A stretch of 64,000 nt of DNA from Betaproteobacteria bacterium (GCA_016720925.1 JADKJR010000005.1:186001-250000); one strand, 5' to 3'; positions 21,785 through 31,146 are shown, counted from the first letter of the stretch. Numbers and translations are program-made. The notes: generated by a model not told the origin, from the letters alone.

Positions 21785-23122
21785 CTATTCAGCGGCGTTT
21801 TGCATGGCGAGACTCTCCGCGGGGGCCGGATGCGCGAAAAAAAATCGTAACATTTCACGTGTCGCGTCGGGCCCGCTGGGATCCGTGTATGAACCCTCGG
21901 CGTTGCCGCCAGACCACGCGTGTCCCGCGCCATGCAACTGCCAGTACTCGGCCGCAATGTGGCCCTGCACGTCGTGATGGGTGAAACGGGTGTAACGCTG
22001 TCCACGCGCCGACTCGCCATGCTCCATCTGTGGGTTATCCGCCAGCAATGCGGATATTTGGCGATCGCCTATATTGCCTGCCGCGTCCACCGCGCCCGCC
22101 ATGGCCGAACGACCAAGCGCTGCCTCGATCACCTGCTCGCCATTTCGGGAGTGAACAGTATGGTCCAGATCACCGTGGAACACGATAGTAGGCATGGCCC
22201 CAACATTGGCCGCGACGGCGTTTGCAATTTCACTTCCTTCACTTCCATACGGCGCGGCGCTACCGCTTTTCATCGCCGAAAGCGCTTCAAATACATTGCT
22301 CGCCGCACCAGGCGCCAGTCCGGAGTGAACACCGGCGGCCGAAAATAGTTCCGGGTATGCCGTTGCGACGATTGCAGCCATGGCGCCGCCCGCCGACAGG
22401 CCGGCGATGTAGACGCGGCTTGGGTCGATATCATGTTCTTCAATCATCTGTTGCGTCATGCTGGCCAGCAACGCAGGTTCGCCACCGCCGCGCTGCTGAT
22501 GTTCTCGCATGAACCAGTTCCAGCATCGCGATGCGTTGGCGAATGGCGATTGCTCCGGGTACAGCACGAAGAAGCCCTGCTCTCTCGCGCGGTCGTTCAT
22601 GCCTGTGCCGCGGGCGAAATCATCGGGATCCTGATTGCAGCCGTGCAGCATGACGACCAATGGCAATTGACGACCGGCGTGGCCGGGCGGCGTGAAAAGC
22701 TTGTAGCGTCGTGTTTGCAAGAAGTATGTGTATACGCCATGCGTGAATTCGCCGGGTCCGATCCCGAACGTCACCCTGGGCTTCTCGTCAACAAGGGCAA
22801 GGGGCAATGGCGCTTGCTGCGCATCTGCCGGCCAATCGATCGGCGGCAATTCGACAAAGACCGGTGCCGCGGTGGTGGGTAGACTCATCTCTGTATCGAA
22901 CGCCAGGTCGGTGGATTGCACGACGCTGGCAGGCGGGAACGCGCCCGATTCGATCCCCGCGCCGCCACCAATCAGTATTGTCGACTCTTGCCGCATCGGC
23001 GCAGTTGCAGCCCGTTCCGTGGCGTCGCCGGGCGTGTTGATGTTCGTCGTTGCAGCGCGGGTGACCGTCGCACCGGTCAGCACACGCCTGATTGCCAGGG
23101 TGGCTTTGCGAATCCAGTTCAT
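21785..23122 (-). CDS. PHB-depolymerase-family esterase (LpqC type)
   Basis: Alpha/beta-hydrolase esterase of 445 residues. After a variable N-terminal region the catalytic domain starts near residue 125 with YKLFTP. Seen: oxyanion motif MLHGCNQ, nucleophile Ser in GLSAGGAMA, acid in FHGDLDHTV and histidine in GAGHAWSGG. This is the short-chain polyester or feruloyl-esterase type; the natural substrate is unknown. No clear signal peptide, although the MNWIRKATLAIRR start is typical of this group. It follows the sorbosone-dehydrogenase-like gene by 38 bases. Confidence 0.88.
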   Translation of the reverse strand: MNWIRKATLAIRRVLTGATVTRAATTNINTPGDATERAATAPMRQESTILIGGGAGIESGAFPPASVVQSTDLAFDTEMSLPTTAAPVFVELPPIDWPADAQQAPLPLALVDEKPRVTFGIGPGEFTHGVYTYFLQTRRYKLFTPPGHAGRQLPLVVMLHGCNQDPDDFARGTGMNDRAREQGFFVLYPEQSPFANASRCWNWFMREHQQRGGGEPALLASMTQQMIEEHDIDPSRVYIAGLSAGGAMAAIVATAYPELFSAAGVHSGLAPGAASNVFEALSAMKSGSAAPYGSEGSEIANAVAANVGAMPTIVFHGDLDHTVHSRNGEQVIEAALGRSAMAGAVDAAGNIGDRQISALLADNPQMEHGESARGQRYTRFTHHDVQGHIAAEYWQLHGAGHAWSGGNAEGSYTDPSGPDATREMLRFFFAHPAPAESLAMQNAAE

Positions 23123-23160
23123 CTCGGCGCATTCATCCCGGTGTGTTCATTGTTGCGTGA

Positions 23161-24492
23161 TCAAGGCTGCGCGCTCACGCGCCAGATCACATTGCCGACG
23201 TCATCGGCCACCAGCAATGCGCCCCGCTTGTCTAGCGCCACACCGACCGGCCGGCCGAAGGCATTGCCGTCATCACTGAGAAATCCTGTCAGCACATCGA
23301 CCGGCGTGTCACTGGAAGGCTTGCCGCTTTCGAAGGGCACGAAGATCACCTTGTAGCCGCTGTGCGGCCGGCGGTTCCACGAGCCATGCTGGCCGATGAA
23401 CATGCCGTTGGCGAACATGCCGGGCAACGTAGTGCCCGTTGAAGCAGCCAGGCCCAGCGAGGCGGTATGCGGACCTAGCGCATAGTCCGGTACGATCGCG
23501 CTGGCCACCAGATCGGGCCGCCGGGGCGTCACCCGCTCGTCAATGTGCTGGCCAAAATAACTGTAGGGCCAACCGTAAAAACCGCCATCGCGTACCGACG
23601 TCATGTAGTCGGGAACCAGGTCGCTGCCGAGTTCGTCGCGCTCATTCACCACGGTCCACAGCGCGCCGCTGAAGGGTTCCCACGCAAGGCCATTCGGGTT
23701 GCGCAGGCCCGACGCAAAGACGTGATGCGTGCCGTTGGTGGTGTCCACCTCCCAGATGGCGGCGCGCCCGGCTTCCGCCGCCATGCCGCGTTCGCCCACG
23801 TTGCTGTTCGAGCCCACCGTCACGTAGAGCTTGGTGCCGTCCTTGTTCGCGATGAGATTTTTGGTCCAGTGATGGTTAATCGGTCCGGCGGGCAAGTCAA
23901 CCACCTTGACACCGGGCACCGTGATACGAATGTCGCCGTTGGCATAGGGAAATCGCAGTATCGCATCGGAATTGGCCACATACAGGTCATTGCCGACGAG
24001 CGCCATGCCGAACGGTGAGTGCAGGCCATCGAGAAACACCGAGCGCTGGTCCGCCACGCCACCACCTTTGGTATCGCGCAATAGCGTGATACGGTTGGCG
24101 CTGGGCACCGCCGCGCCCGCTTTCTTCATCACAAGGCCCATCAACCAACCCTTCAACCCTTTCGTGTCTTCGGGTTTGGGCGGAGCATTGGCCTCGGCCA
24201 CCAGCACATCGCCGTTGGGCAGCACTAACAGCCACCGCGGGTGGTTTAGCCCGCTGGCGAACGCAGCCACACTCGTGCCGGGCGCCGCCGATGGCTTCAT
24301 GCCAGACGGCCAACCGATGGCGGGCGCGATATTTACGGTGGGAATCAGCGACCGCTGGGGAGGAGGCAGCGTGGGCTGCGGTCCGAAGCCGGCGGAGACA
24401 GGCAACGTGGCAACCTCGGCACAGGCAGTCAGCGCCAGCATCAGGAGGGCAAACAACGCCGCGAAGGAGCGTGTTTGCGCCCGCTTGACCAT
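23161..24492 (-). CDS. PQQ-type sugar (L-sorbosone) dehydrogenase-like lipoprotein
   Basis: A beta-propeller of the glucose/sorbosone dehydrogenase superfamily, probably periplasmic and lipid-anchored (signal with lipobox LTAC). Typical stretches: ASGLNHPRWLLVLPNGDVLVAE, HSPFGMAL, ASGLRNPNGLAWEP, NERDELGSDLVPDY, FIGQHGSWNRRPHSGYKV and GRPVGVALD. ATG at 24492 is chosen because GGAGG precedes it; the frame can also start at TTG 24525, overlapping the DUF3309 stop. Whether it oxidises a sugar with PQQ cannot be told from sequence. Confidence 0.85.
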   Translation of the reverse strand: MVKRAQTRSFAALFALLMLALTACAEVATLPVSAGFGPQPTLPPPQRSLIPTVNIAPAIGWPSGMKPSAAPGTSVAAFASGLNHPRWLLVLPNGDVLVAEANAPPKPEDTKGLKGWLMGLVMKKAGAAVPSANRITLLRDTKGGGVADQRSVFLDGLHSPFGMALVGNDLYVANSDAILRFPYANGDIRITVPGVKVVDLPAGPINHHWTKNLIANKDGTKLYVTVGSNSNVGERGMAAEAGRAAIWEVDTTNGTHHVFASGLRNPNGLAWEPFSGALWTVVNERDELGSDLVPDYMTSVRDGGFYGWPYSYFGQHIDERVTPRRPDLVASAIVPDYALGPHTASLGLAASTGTTLPGMFANGMFIGQHGSWNRRPHSGYKVIFVPFESGKPSSDTPVDVLTGFLSDDGNAFGRPVGVALDKRGALLVADDVGNVIWRVSAQP

Positions 24493-24521
24493 AACGCCTG
24501 TGCCTCCGCCCGTGCCTCGCG

Positions 24522-24680
24522 TCAAAGTCTTCCCATCAACAACAGGATGATCAGGATGATGACCACTAACCCCAATCCGCCGCTGGGTCCATAGCCCCAG
24601 CCCTTGCTATGTGGCCAGCTTGGAATAGCGCCGATCAGCATCAGGATCAGAATGATCAACAGTATGGTTCCTATGCCCAT
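24522..24680 (-). CDS. DUF3309 small membrane protein
   Basis: A 52-residue protein, MGIGTILLIILILMLIG..., with two hydrophobic segments around a conserved SWPHSKGWGYGPSGG loop, the DUF3309 signature. A perfect AAAGGAG Shine-Dalgarno sits upstream of the ATG at 24680. The function is unknown. Genes of this type often sit among small stress-related genes, as here. Confidence 0.88.
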   Translation of the reverse strand: MGIGTILLIILILMLIGAIPSWPHSKGWGYGPSGGLGLVVIILIILLLMGRL

Positions 24681-25299
24681 GTGTTTCTCCTTTAAGGGGT
24701 GGTGCTGTGAATGTGATTGGCTGACGTGAATGCCACTTTGACGACCCGCCAATCACGCGTGTGACACTTTCCGTGTGGCAACGACCAATTCTGACAGGGC
24801 GTGGGCGGTGCATGCGCCAGGTCAAAAACGGGTACGAAATTGAGCGGGTCCATGGTTGATCCAAAGAATGGAATGGAAGAAATTGTGCCGCTTTGAGTCA
24901 GCAAGCGACGTAGGAGATTTGCCGGATCTGCTGTAGGAATGACACTTGTGTGCACCGGTGGTCGACAACGCTCAAGGGAAGCACGTTTTCCGACGCACAC
25001 TGACACCGATCAGCGCGCATTTAGCCCAAGCGTGAACGAACAATTGTTGGCGGCGGCAAATTCAGGTGGCCGGACTCGCGCATACCCTGCAACATTGCAT
25101 ACAGATGTTGTGTCACGCCAAGATCGTCGAAAGGGCGGTGGCGCAGTTCCGACAACAGGCAACTCGATTTTTGCGCGTTGGCGGCGAGGCAGGATATGGA
25201 GTTCATAGGGTGCTCATGGCAGAATTTGAGTACCCATGATGCTGGAGCGCGCGTACGCCGGATATCAGCAGCAACCGCATCCTGACGTAGGTGTGGGCC
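24681..25299. other. Intergenic stretch without gene
   Basis: About 620 bases with no credible coding sequence on either strand. Two TCCTAC-like words occur on the minus strand near 24910-24940, but without the partner word of the box described elsewhere. Confidence 0.4.
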
Positions 25300-26079
25300 T
25301 TACAGCGTGCGCCCGAGGGGCACCGCGCTACTTGGTTCGCTTGCAGCGGGTTGCGCGGACAGGAATCTATCATCGTGCTGGGTATACGAAGCGTCATGCG
25401 CGTGATTTACCGCATCGCCCGCCAATTCGCTGGCAAATCCATGATTGACGTCACGGTGATGCGCTTCATCGGCGCGCACCACGAGCACCACATCGCGCAG
25501 CGTCGCCTCAGCAGGCAACTTCCAATAGCGCTTTGCAATGGCGGGGGCGGGAACGTTGGCCACGCGGCCCGCGTCGATTTCCGCAAGATACAGCGTATAG
25601 CTGAGGACCGCCTCTTCCTCGAAATAGCCGACGACACGGTGCGCCGTTCGTGACGAAACCAGATACAAGAGGAAGAAGCCGGCGTAGAAAATCCACTGCG
25701 CAAAAAGGACGACCAGTCGCTCAAACACCGTTGGCCTGGCGATCGCAACGAAGGTCATCAGGTGCATGCGCTCATTCTCGGCTTCTTCCATCAGGGTGCG
25801 GATCCAGCCTTCGTCATCGACCATGCGGCGCAGGCTGTTGAGATGCTGGATCGTCGCACCAACCATGCCGGGTACCGCCGCGACCGTTTCAAGGACAATC
25901 GCGCGGTGGCCGTAGCGTTTCGCAAACAAAAGGTCTGCGCCGAATCGAAGCAATTTGGTGACGGTGAGCGCAAATCGGTCGGAAAAACCTGTTGGTACAT
26001 GATGCGGTCCTGGCTCATCGCGCTGCCCTTTTTCGCGGGTCAGGCGATCTGATTTTTCATCCACTTCGTAATTTGGCAT
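25300..26079 (-). CDS. aox: Alternative oxidase (diiron quinol oxidase)
   Basis: Membrane-bound quinol oxidase that passes electrons to oxygen without pumping protons and is resistant to cyanide and nitric oxide. All diiron ligand motifs are present: LETVAAVPG (Glu64), ENERMHL (Glu103, His106), FEEEAV (Glu154-156) and RADEAHHRDVNH (Glu205, His208). Hydrophobic segments at about 62-80 and 120-142 fit monotopic membrane association. The protein is 259 residues with a tail of about 45 residues after the last motif. It stands alone between two gaps, downstream of the OmpA-type gene. AOX is common in mitochondria and patchy in bacteria. Confidence 0.95.
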   Translation of the reverse strand: MPNYEVDEKSDRLTREKGQRDEPGPHHVPTGFSDRFALTVTKLLRFGADLLFAKRYGHRAIVLETVAAVPGMVGATIQHLNSLRRMVDDEGWIRTLMEEAENERMHLMTFVAIARPTVFERLVVLFAQWIFYAGFFLLYLVSSRTAHRVVGYFEEEAVLSYTLYLAEIDAGRVANVPAPAIAKRYWKLPAEATLRDVVLVVRADEAHHRDVNHGFASELAGDAVNHAHDASYTQHDDRFLSAQPAASEPSSAVPLGRTL

Positions 26080-26126
26080 TTGGCAATTTCCCGGTGAGCA
26101 GGATTCTCATCCTGTATTTGAAAGTG

Positions 26127-26151
26127 GAAAAACCAGCCGTCAGGCTGGCTT
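26127..26151 (-). terminator. Intrinsic terminator after OmpA-type gene
   Basis: On the minus strand the stem AGCCAGCC/GGCTGGTT with a 4-base loop is followed by TTTTTCC, 20 bases after the stop of the OmpA-type gene. Confidence 0.7.
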
Positions 26152-26170
26152 CTCGACGATTGCGCCCGCG

Positions 26171-27265
26171 TCAGGGTATGCGGCGCTCGATAACGATTTG
26201 CTCGACTTCAACGCGCCGATTCGGCTCCAGGCAGATGATGAGGTCAGAACGCTTCTTGTTCGTGCACGTGACAACCGGCGTGCTCTCGCCCTTGCCGACG
26301 GTATTCAAGCGACTTGCCGCAATACCCTTGGTGGTCAAATAACCCTTGACCGCATCGGCACGACGCTCGGACAGTTTCTGATTGTATTGTGGACTGCCGA
26401 TACGATCGGTGTGGCCGGTAATGGTGACGTTGGTTACCTGGGCATTGCTGCTCATCACGTCGACCGTTTCATCCAGTTTGGGTTGCGGCATCCGCAGTAC
26501 CGCGCTGTCGAACTCAAACAGCTCGGTTGACGACAGCGTATAGCGCTCGAAACGCGGCGGCGCGGGTGTCGGCACGGGTGTGGGCACAACGGGCGGCGGC
26601 GCCGGCACAACGGCGGTTTGCATCGGCACCACTGGAGTGGGCGCCAAGCTGACGGCGGGTGCCAGTGCCCTGCGCTTGCCAAAGGTGTAAGTCAAACCAA
26701 CCGTAAGCGTATTAGTGTTGGCCCGATCAAATCCGAATTCGTTACCGCGCAGATAGCTGTGCGCGCGCCGCACATCGGCCTGCATGCCCCACTGTTCGCC
26801 GAAGGCATATTGGAAGCCAACGCCCGCGTTCACATAAGGCGACGTATCGTCGGCCCGGAAATTGCCGCGGTTAACCTTGTCGTATTCCGCGCCGGCGCCG
26901 ACCAGCACAAACGGACGGAAACGCTCGCGCGAGAACATGTACAGAGCATCGACACCCAGGGTGTTCTGCTGATAGCGCGTGCCGGCGAAACGCTGGCGTG
27001 AATAGGTCGGCCCGAACTGAATATCCCAGGACGGTGAGATGGCCTTGCCGACACGCAGGCCCAAGCCCTCACCGTGATGATCGCTGCCGAACTTTGCGTC
27101 GGGATGACTCGCGCTGATGCTCGGCGCGACATACCAGGACGGATTGTAGGAAAGACCGGATGACCTGTCGTACCCGCTACTTTGCGCCATGGCGCCCGCG
27201 GATACCGCGCAGCCCAGCAACGCGACAGCGGTGGAGAATTTCTTCATTTTCTTGGTGTGCTTCAT
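26171..27265 (-). CDS. OmpA-family outer-membrane protein
   Basis: Signal peptide (cleavage near AGAMAQS), an N-terminal eight-stranded-barrel-type region (about 30-195), a proline-rich linker (PAPPPVVPTPVPTPAPP, about 222-238) and a C-terminal OmpA domain with ELFEFDSAVLR, ITGHTDRIGS and EPNRRVEVEQI. The domain contains an insertion with a cysteine pair (VTCTNKKRSDLIICLEPN), as in enterobacterial OmpA. ATG 27265 has GAGG 5 bases upstream. A TCCTAC-N17-TCCGATA box lies 84 bases upstream, suggesting shared control with two small membrane protein genes. Confidence 0.92.
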   Translation of the reverse strand: MKHTKKMKKFSTAVALLGCAVSAGAMAQSSGYDRSSGLSYNPSWYVAPSISASHPDAKFGSDHHGEGLGLRVGKAISPSWDIQFGPTYSRQRFAGTRYQQNTLGVDALYMFSRERFRPFVLVGAGAEYDKVNRGNFRADDTSPYVNAGVGFQYAFGEQWGMQADVRRAHSYLRGNEFGFDRANTNTLTVGLTYTFGKRRALAPAVSLAPTPVVPMQTAVVPAPPPVVPTPVPTPAPPRFERYTLSSTELFEFDSAVLRMPQPKLDETVDVMSSNAQVTNVTITGHTDRIGSPQYNQKLSERRADAVKGYLTTKGIAASRLNTVGKGESTPVVTCTNKKRSDLIICLEPNRRVEVEQIVIERRIP

Positions 27266-27348
27266 GTTGACCTCGGTTGGTGGAAAGTGATTGGAAAGCG
27301 CGTTACAGACATCGTGTTTGCATGATTCGGGATTTCAAGGCGCGCCCG

Positions 27349-27378
27349 TATCGGACAACGGGCACTAAGGAGGTAGGA
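27349..27378 (-). promoter_or_regulatory. TCCTAC-N17-TCCGATA box upstream of ompA-type gene
   Basis: Reading the minus strand: TCCTAC (27378-27373), 17 bases, TCCGATA (27355-27349), then 83 bases to the start codon. The same two words with the same spacing occur at 35380-35409 and 37515-37544. The layout resembles -35/-10 elements of an alternative sigma factor, but this is inference. Confidence 0.55.
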
Positions 27379-27558
27379 CATCTGCGCAATGGCGTGGCAA
27401 ATCGGTTTGTGCACCTCCGCTCTTTTGTCCTTCGCCGAAACCCTGTAGTGCGGGTGAGGGTTTGCACCTACGCGCGTTAGCAGCCTCTATTGCTATCGTG
27501 AGCACATAGGTTTCCCACTTGCGCTTATGCATCGCGAAGCCGGACAAGGAGCGGCATC

Positions 27559-27972
27559 ATGTGCACAAAATTTCTGCCCGTATCATGGCTTGCCCCGTTC
27601 CTGCTCGCCCTGGCGCTGATGGCAGCGGCAACGAATGCCATTGCCGAGGCGCCGCCGCGGAACAACATGCCCATCACCATCACCCCGGAGATGATCCAGC
27701 AAGCAGCAAAGGGCCTGCAGCCGGCAAAGGAACTGTCGCGCCGCGCACGTGCCGAGCACCAAACATACGACACGCCTGCCAGCGCAGCCATTGGACGCCA
27801 ACAACCTTCAGGTGGGTGTGCCCGAAATAGCGGTTTGTTATGTTTTGACTATCGCACCGGGCGCGCGCTTTACAAGCCGATGCGCAAGTTGCTGCCGGAC
27901 ATCCCGGGCATGACCCCGCACAATCTCTCGATTCGGCGCAACAGGGTCGTGGCGGAGTACACCTTCAAGTAA
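27559..27972 (+). CDS. Hypothetical exported protein
   Basis: A 137-residue protein with a clear signal peptide (LLALALMAAATNAIAEA) and an AAGGAG Shine-Dalgarno 8 bases before the ATG. The mature part is basic, with two cysteines (GGCARNSGLLCFDY) and an end of alternating polar/hydrophobic residues (NLSIRRNRVVAEYTFK). I do not recognise the family. Probably periplasmic; isolated between divergent and co-directional single genes. Confidence 0.65.
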   Translation: MCTKFLPVSWLAPFLLALALMAAATNAIAEAPPRNNMPITITPEMIQQAAKGLQPAKELSRRARAEHQTYDTPASAAIGRQQPSGGCARNSGLLCFDYRTGRALYKPMRKLLPDIPGMTPHNLSIRRNRVVAEYTFK

Positions 27973-28211
27973 CGCGATCCGTGGGAGTAGTCGTGCGAGA
28001 GGTGCGGATGTCTGTACCGCTCACATCGGAAATTCATGGCTAGTCGTCGCAGCAAGCGTACCCACACGAAAATTCGATGGACGGGTCCCGGCATACACTG
28101 TGCGCCGCCGCACAGACCTGTACGTACACGGTCGTGGAGCATGCAGGCATCCTCACCGCATAATTGCCGCAAACACTTCCATGCCCCCCATTCACGAACC
28201 AATGCAGGCAT

Positions 28212-29057
28212 ATGAAAATCGATCAAGGTAAAGAGCTGCCAAATGACAACGCGCCCGCCAAGGCGCTGACGAAAGTGCTGGGTCAAAGCGAACGCGTCAA
28301 GGACCTGGTGGAAGAGTGTGCCGTGGAGCTCTCGACAGTCAATCTGGATCTCAAGCAGGAGCTCGCGGACGGCGAACGCCTGCCCGGCATTGAAATTGCC
28401 CTCGAAAAAAGCGAGGTCATTGAAGACAAGGTGCAAGTCGCGTCCGACGAACTGGCGGTGGTGAATCTGGCGCTGGCCGCCGAGATCACCGAACGCCACG
28501 ACCTCGAACGTCAATTGGCCGAGGTGACCGAACAGAAAGACGCGGCCTGGCACGCGGCCTTCCACGATGAGTTGACGGGGTTGCCGAATCGCGCCCTGTT
28601 CAATGATCGCCTGGAACATGCTCTCGCGCAGGCAACGCGCCACGGCTGGAATCTGGCCGTGATGTTCGTGGATCTGGACAAATTCAAGGAAGTCAATGAT
28701 TCGTACGGGCATGCGGTCGGCGACAGCGTCCTGCAAACGATTGCAGGACGCCTGAAGGAACATACTCGCCGTGCGGACACGATGAGCCGCATGGGCGGCG
28801 ACGAGTTCCTGTACCTGCTCATGGAGACGGGAGACGTGCGGGATGTTACACAGGTCGCCGAGAAGATCATCAAGTCAATTCAGGTTCCTTGCGACGTCAT
28901 TGCCGGTGAGGGTACTGTCAGCCCGAGCGTCAGGGCCAGTATTGGAATTGCGATCTTCCCGCGGGACGGCACCACGGTGGAGGCGTTGATTGAGCGCGCG
29001 GATACGGCGATGTACCAGGCCAAACAGGATCAGACGGGATACGCATTTGCGCAGTGA
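28212..29057 (+). CDS. Diguanylate cyclase (GGDEF)
   Basis: Makes cyclic di-GMP from two GTP. The start at 28212 (MKIDQGKELP) removes a non-protein-like leader. The N-terminal 110 residues are a helical, charged sensor or linker with repeated ELSTVNLDLKQELADGE / ELAVVNLALAAEITER patterns. The GGDEF domain (about 120-280) has DELTGLPNRALF, VDLDKFKEVNDSYGHAVGD and an intact GGDEF at about residue 195. An RxxD inhibitory site (RRAD) sits five residues before it, so product inhibition is expected. No EAL domain and no membrane segment. The Shine-Dalgarno is weak. Confidence 0.92.
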   Translation: MKIDQGKELPNDNAPAKALTKVLGQSERVKDLVEECAVELSTVNLDLKQELADGERLPGIEIALEKSEVIEDKVQVASDELAVVNLALAAEITERHDLERQLAEVTEQKDAAWHAAFHDELTGLPNRALFNDRLEHALAQATRHGWNLAVMFVDLDKFKEVNDSYGHAVGDSVLQTIAGRLKEHTRRADTMSRMGGDEFLYLLMETGDVRDVTQVAEKIIKSIQVPCDVIAGEGTVSPSVRASIGIAIFPRDGTTVEALIERADTAMYQAKQDQTGYAFAQ

Positions 29058-29125
29058 CGCCGCGACGCCGCGACCATGAACTGGCCACGGCACGCGGACT
29101 GAATTGCTCCGCATGCAACCCGCAC

Positions 29126-29941
29126 TTACCCTGCCAGCACTTCGTCCGTCCACACCCTGAAGCTCGCCAGTTTATTCGGGCCAAACGTGGTGCTGATTGC
29201 GACGTCGCTCGCGTCGCGGCCGCGTGCGATCAACACCCGGCCGATGCGCGGCGTGTTATTGCGCGCGTCGAAGGTGTACCAGCAGCCATCAAGATACGCC
29301 TCAAACCACGCGGCGAAGTCCATCGTGCCATAGGGTGGGGGCATGCCGATATCACCGAGGTAGCCGGTGCAGTAACGTGCCGGAATATTCATGCACCGGC
29401 AGAACGCCACTGCCAGGTGCGCATAGTCGCGACACACGCCGGTTCTGTCGTAATAGGCCTCAAGCGCTGAACGCGTCATGCGCGCATTTTCATACCCGAA
29501 GGTGATATGCCGGTGGACATAATCGCAGATCGCCTGGACGCGGTCCCATCCATTTGGTGTTTGCCCAAACAGATTCCACGCAATTTCGGACAGGCGATCG
29601 GTTTCGCAATACCGGCTGCCGAGCAGGAACAGCAAGGTTTCCTCGGGCAAGTCCGGCACCGGAATCTGTTTTGCCTGAGGCATGACCACGTCGGGGATGC
29701 CGCTATCGTTGAGGATCGCATCCGCCGAGACGCGTGTGCGGCCTTCCGGCGCCACGATGCGTGTACACCAATTGCCGAAGCTGTCGCGATAGCCCGATCT
29801 AGGCACCCGAGGATCAATCATCAACTCGTCGCTACCGACGAGGTCGGAGACCCGTGTCGAGTGGACGTTCAGATTCAGAATCATGGGCGTGGGCTGCGGG
29901 CAGTCATAAATCATTTCAAAGCCAACACGTATTTGCATCAT
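29126..29941 (-). CDS. Transglutaminase-like protein next to Anbu
   Basis: N-terminal strand domain (about 1-100) and transglutaminase core (about 150-250) with the nucleophile region TGVCRDYAHLAVAFCR and WYTFDARNNTPRIGR (Asp). Where the second family member in this window has DFHAY, this one has MDFAAWFEAY, so the usual catalytic histidine is replaced by alanine. It sits directly downstream of the proteasome-like anbu gene, 95 bases away on the same strand. Transglutaminase-like genes are regular Anbu neighbours, so a shared pathway acting on proteins or peptides is likely; the actual reaction is unknown. Confidence 0.88.
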   Translation of the reverse strand: MMQIRVGFEMIYDCPQPTPMILNLNVHSTRVSDLVGSDELMIDPRVPRSGYRDSFGNWCTRIVAPEGRTRVSADAILNDSGIPDVVMPQAKQIPVPDLPEETLLFLLGSRYCETDRLSEIAWNLFGQTPNGWDRVQAICDYVHRHITFGYENARMTRSALEAYYDRTGVCRDYAHLAVAFCRCMNIPARYCTGYLGDIGMPPPYGTMDFAAWFEAYLDGCWYTFDARNNTPRIGRVLIARGRDASDVAISTTFGPNKLASFRVWTDEVLAG

Positions 29942-30036
29942 GAGTCTCCTGAATCTGGCGGTGAGGATCGCGCGTGGCCGGCAATGTAACGGGTGAAAAT
30001 ATCGTTAGTGTGAAAGATGTCGATCGTCACGGTCGC

Positions 30037-30765
30037 CTACCAGGCAAGTTCGGGCAAGTGCCGAAACACCTGGCGTGTCCCTTCACCCCACTCGCGGCTG
30101 AGGGCGGTGAAATAGGCGTCTCCATGGTCGAAGCGGCGACGCTTCCGCACTTCAAGGGAATCCAGTTCGTAGCAAATAAGGTCGATCGGCATGCCCACCG
30201 ACAAGTTGCTGCGCATGGTCGAATCGAATGACACCAGCACGCACTTCACGGCGTCCGCAAGGAGTGTGGCGCGCGAAATAACGCGGTCGATAATCGGCTT
30301 GCCATACTTGGTTTCACCGGTCTGCAAATAAGGGGTATCGATGCCGGCCTCGATGAAATTTCCCTCGGCATAGATGCGGAACAGCCGCATTGGCTCGCCG
30401 CGGATCTGTCCACCGACGATAAACGAGGCATTGAAACTGATCTCGCTGCGCTCGAGGTATTCACCATCGCGCCGCTCGATATCGCGCATCGCGTCCGCGA
30501 CCAGCATCGCGACGTCGAACATTGTCTGTGCGCTCCACAGGTTCGGCGGCGAGTCGCTGGCCGCGCAACGCTGGTTCAACACGCCAATCACGGCCTGTGT
30601 GCCGGCGAGATTGCCGGAACTCAGCAATACGATGACGCGATCGCCCGGACGCTCGAATACCGTCATCTTGCAGAACTTGGCAATATTGTCCACGCCGGCG
30701 TTGGTACGCGAGTCCGAGGCGAAAACAATCCCGCTTTCAAGCATTACGCCAATGCAGTAGGTCAT
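30037..30765 (-). CDS. anbu: Anbu proteasome-type peptidase
   Basis: Beta-subunit homologue of the proteasome/HslV family. Starting at 30765 puts threonine second (MTYCIGVML), as needed for an N-terminal threonine nucleophile; AAAGG lies 8 bases upstream, and the longer GTG start would block the threonine. Family stretches: SGIVFASDSRTNAGVDN, VLLSSGNLAGTQAV, SFNASFIVGGQI, GKPIIDR and SFDSTMRSNLSVGMPID. Anbu genes usually travel with a transglutaminase-like gene, an ATP-grasp gene and an alpha-E gene; only the first is present here. Confidence 0.93.
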   Translation of the reverse strand: MTYCIGVMLESGIVFASDSRTNAGVDNIAKFCKMTVFERPGDRVIVLLSSGNLAGTQAVIGVLNQRCAASDSPPNLWSAQTMFDVAMLVADAMRDIERRDGEYLERSEISFNASFIVGGQIRGEPMRLFRIYAEGNFIEAGIDTPYLQTGETKYGKPIIDRVISRATLLADAVKCVLVSFDSTMRSNLSVGMPIDLICYELDSLEVRKRRRFDHGDAYFTALSREWGEGTRQVFRHLPELAW

Positions 30766-31044
30766 GCGTGACGCCTTTTGTCCAATCGACACCCTTCTTG
30801 ATGACGCGGTTTTGCTCTGCCTGACCGCGGGGCAAGTCCATGGTTTGCCGCCAAAACGGATTGCACCCCGACGCGTCGGGTGTGGAAGTCGATCATTCGA
30901 CCCGTAGCGGGAAAGTAAGTACTTGTACCGCTTTTATAGGTGATGTGCTGTGCGGTGGCGTACACAACGGCCATGCAGTGGTTCCGGGTGCCTCACAAGG
31001 CGGGACGTTTCCAGCAGTCGTGCTGCGCGGAAGTTCTCGACAGC

Positions 31045-31112
31045 CAAACTCACCATCTGGCGGGCTTTCCAGACGATTAACGCCTGAAACGCCGCGCCAG
31101 TTCTAGTGTTTT
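31045..31112. repeat. Long palindromic repeat, copy 2
   Basis: Left arm CAAACTCACCATCTGGCGGG, centre AGACGATTAACGCCTG, right arm AAACGCCGCGCCAGTTCTAG followed by TGTTTTA. The right arm keeps the family core AAACGCCGCGCCAG; the left arm has drifted. Confidence 0.6.
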
Positions 31113-31146
31113 ACTTTTGATCTCGGCCAGATGCGCACGGTAATGT

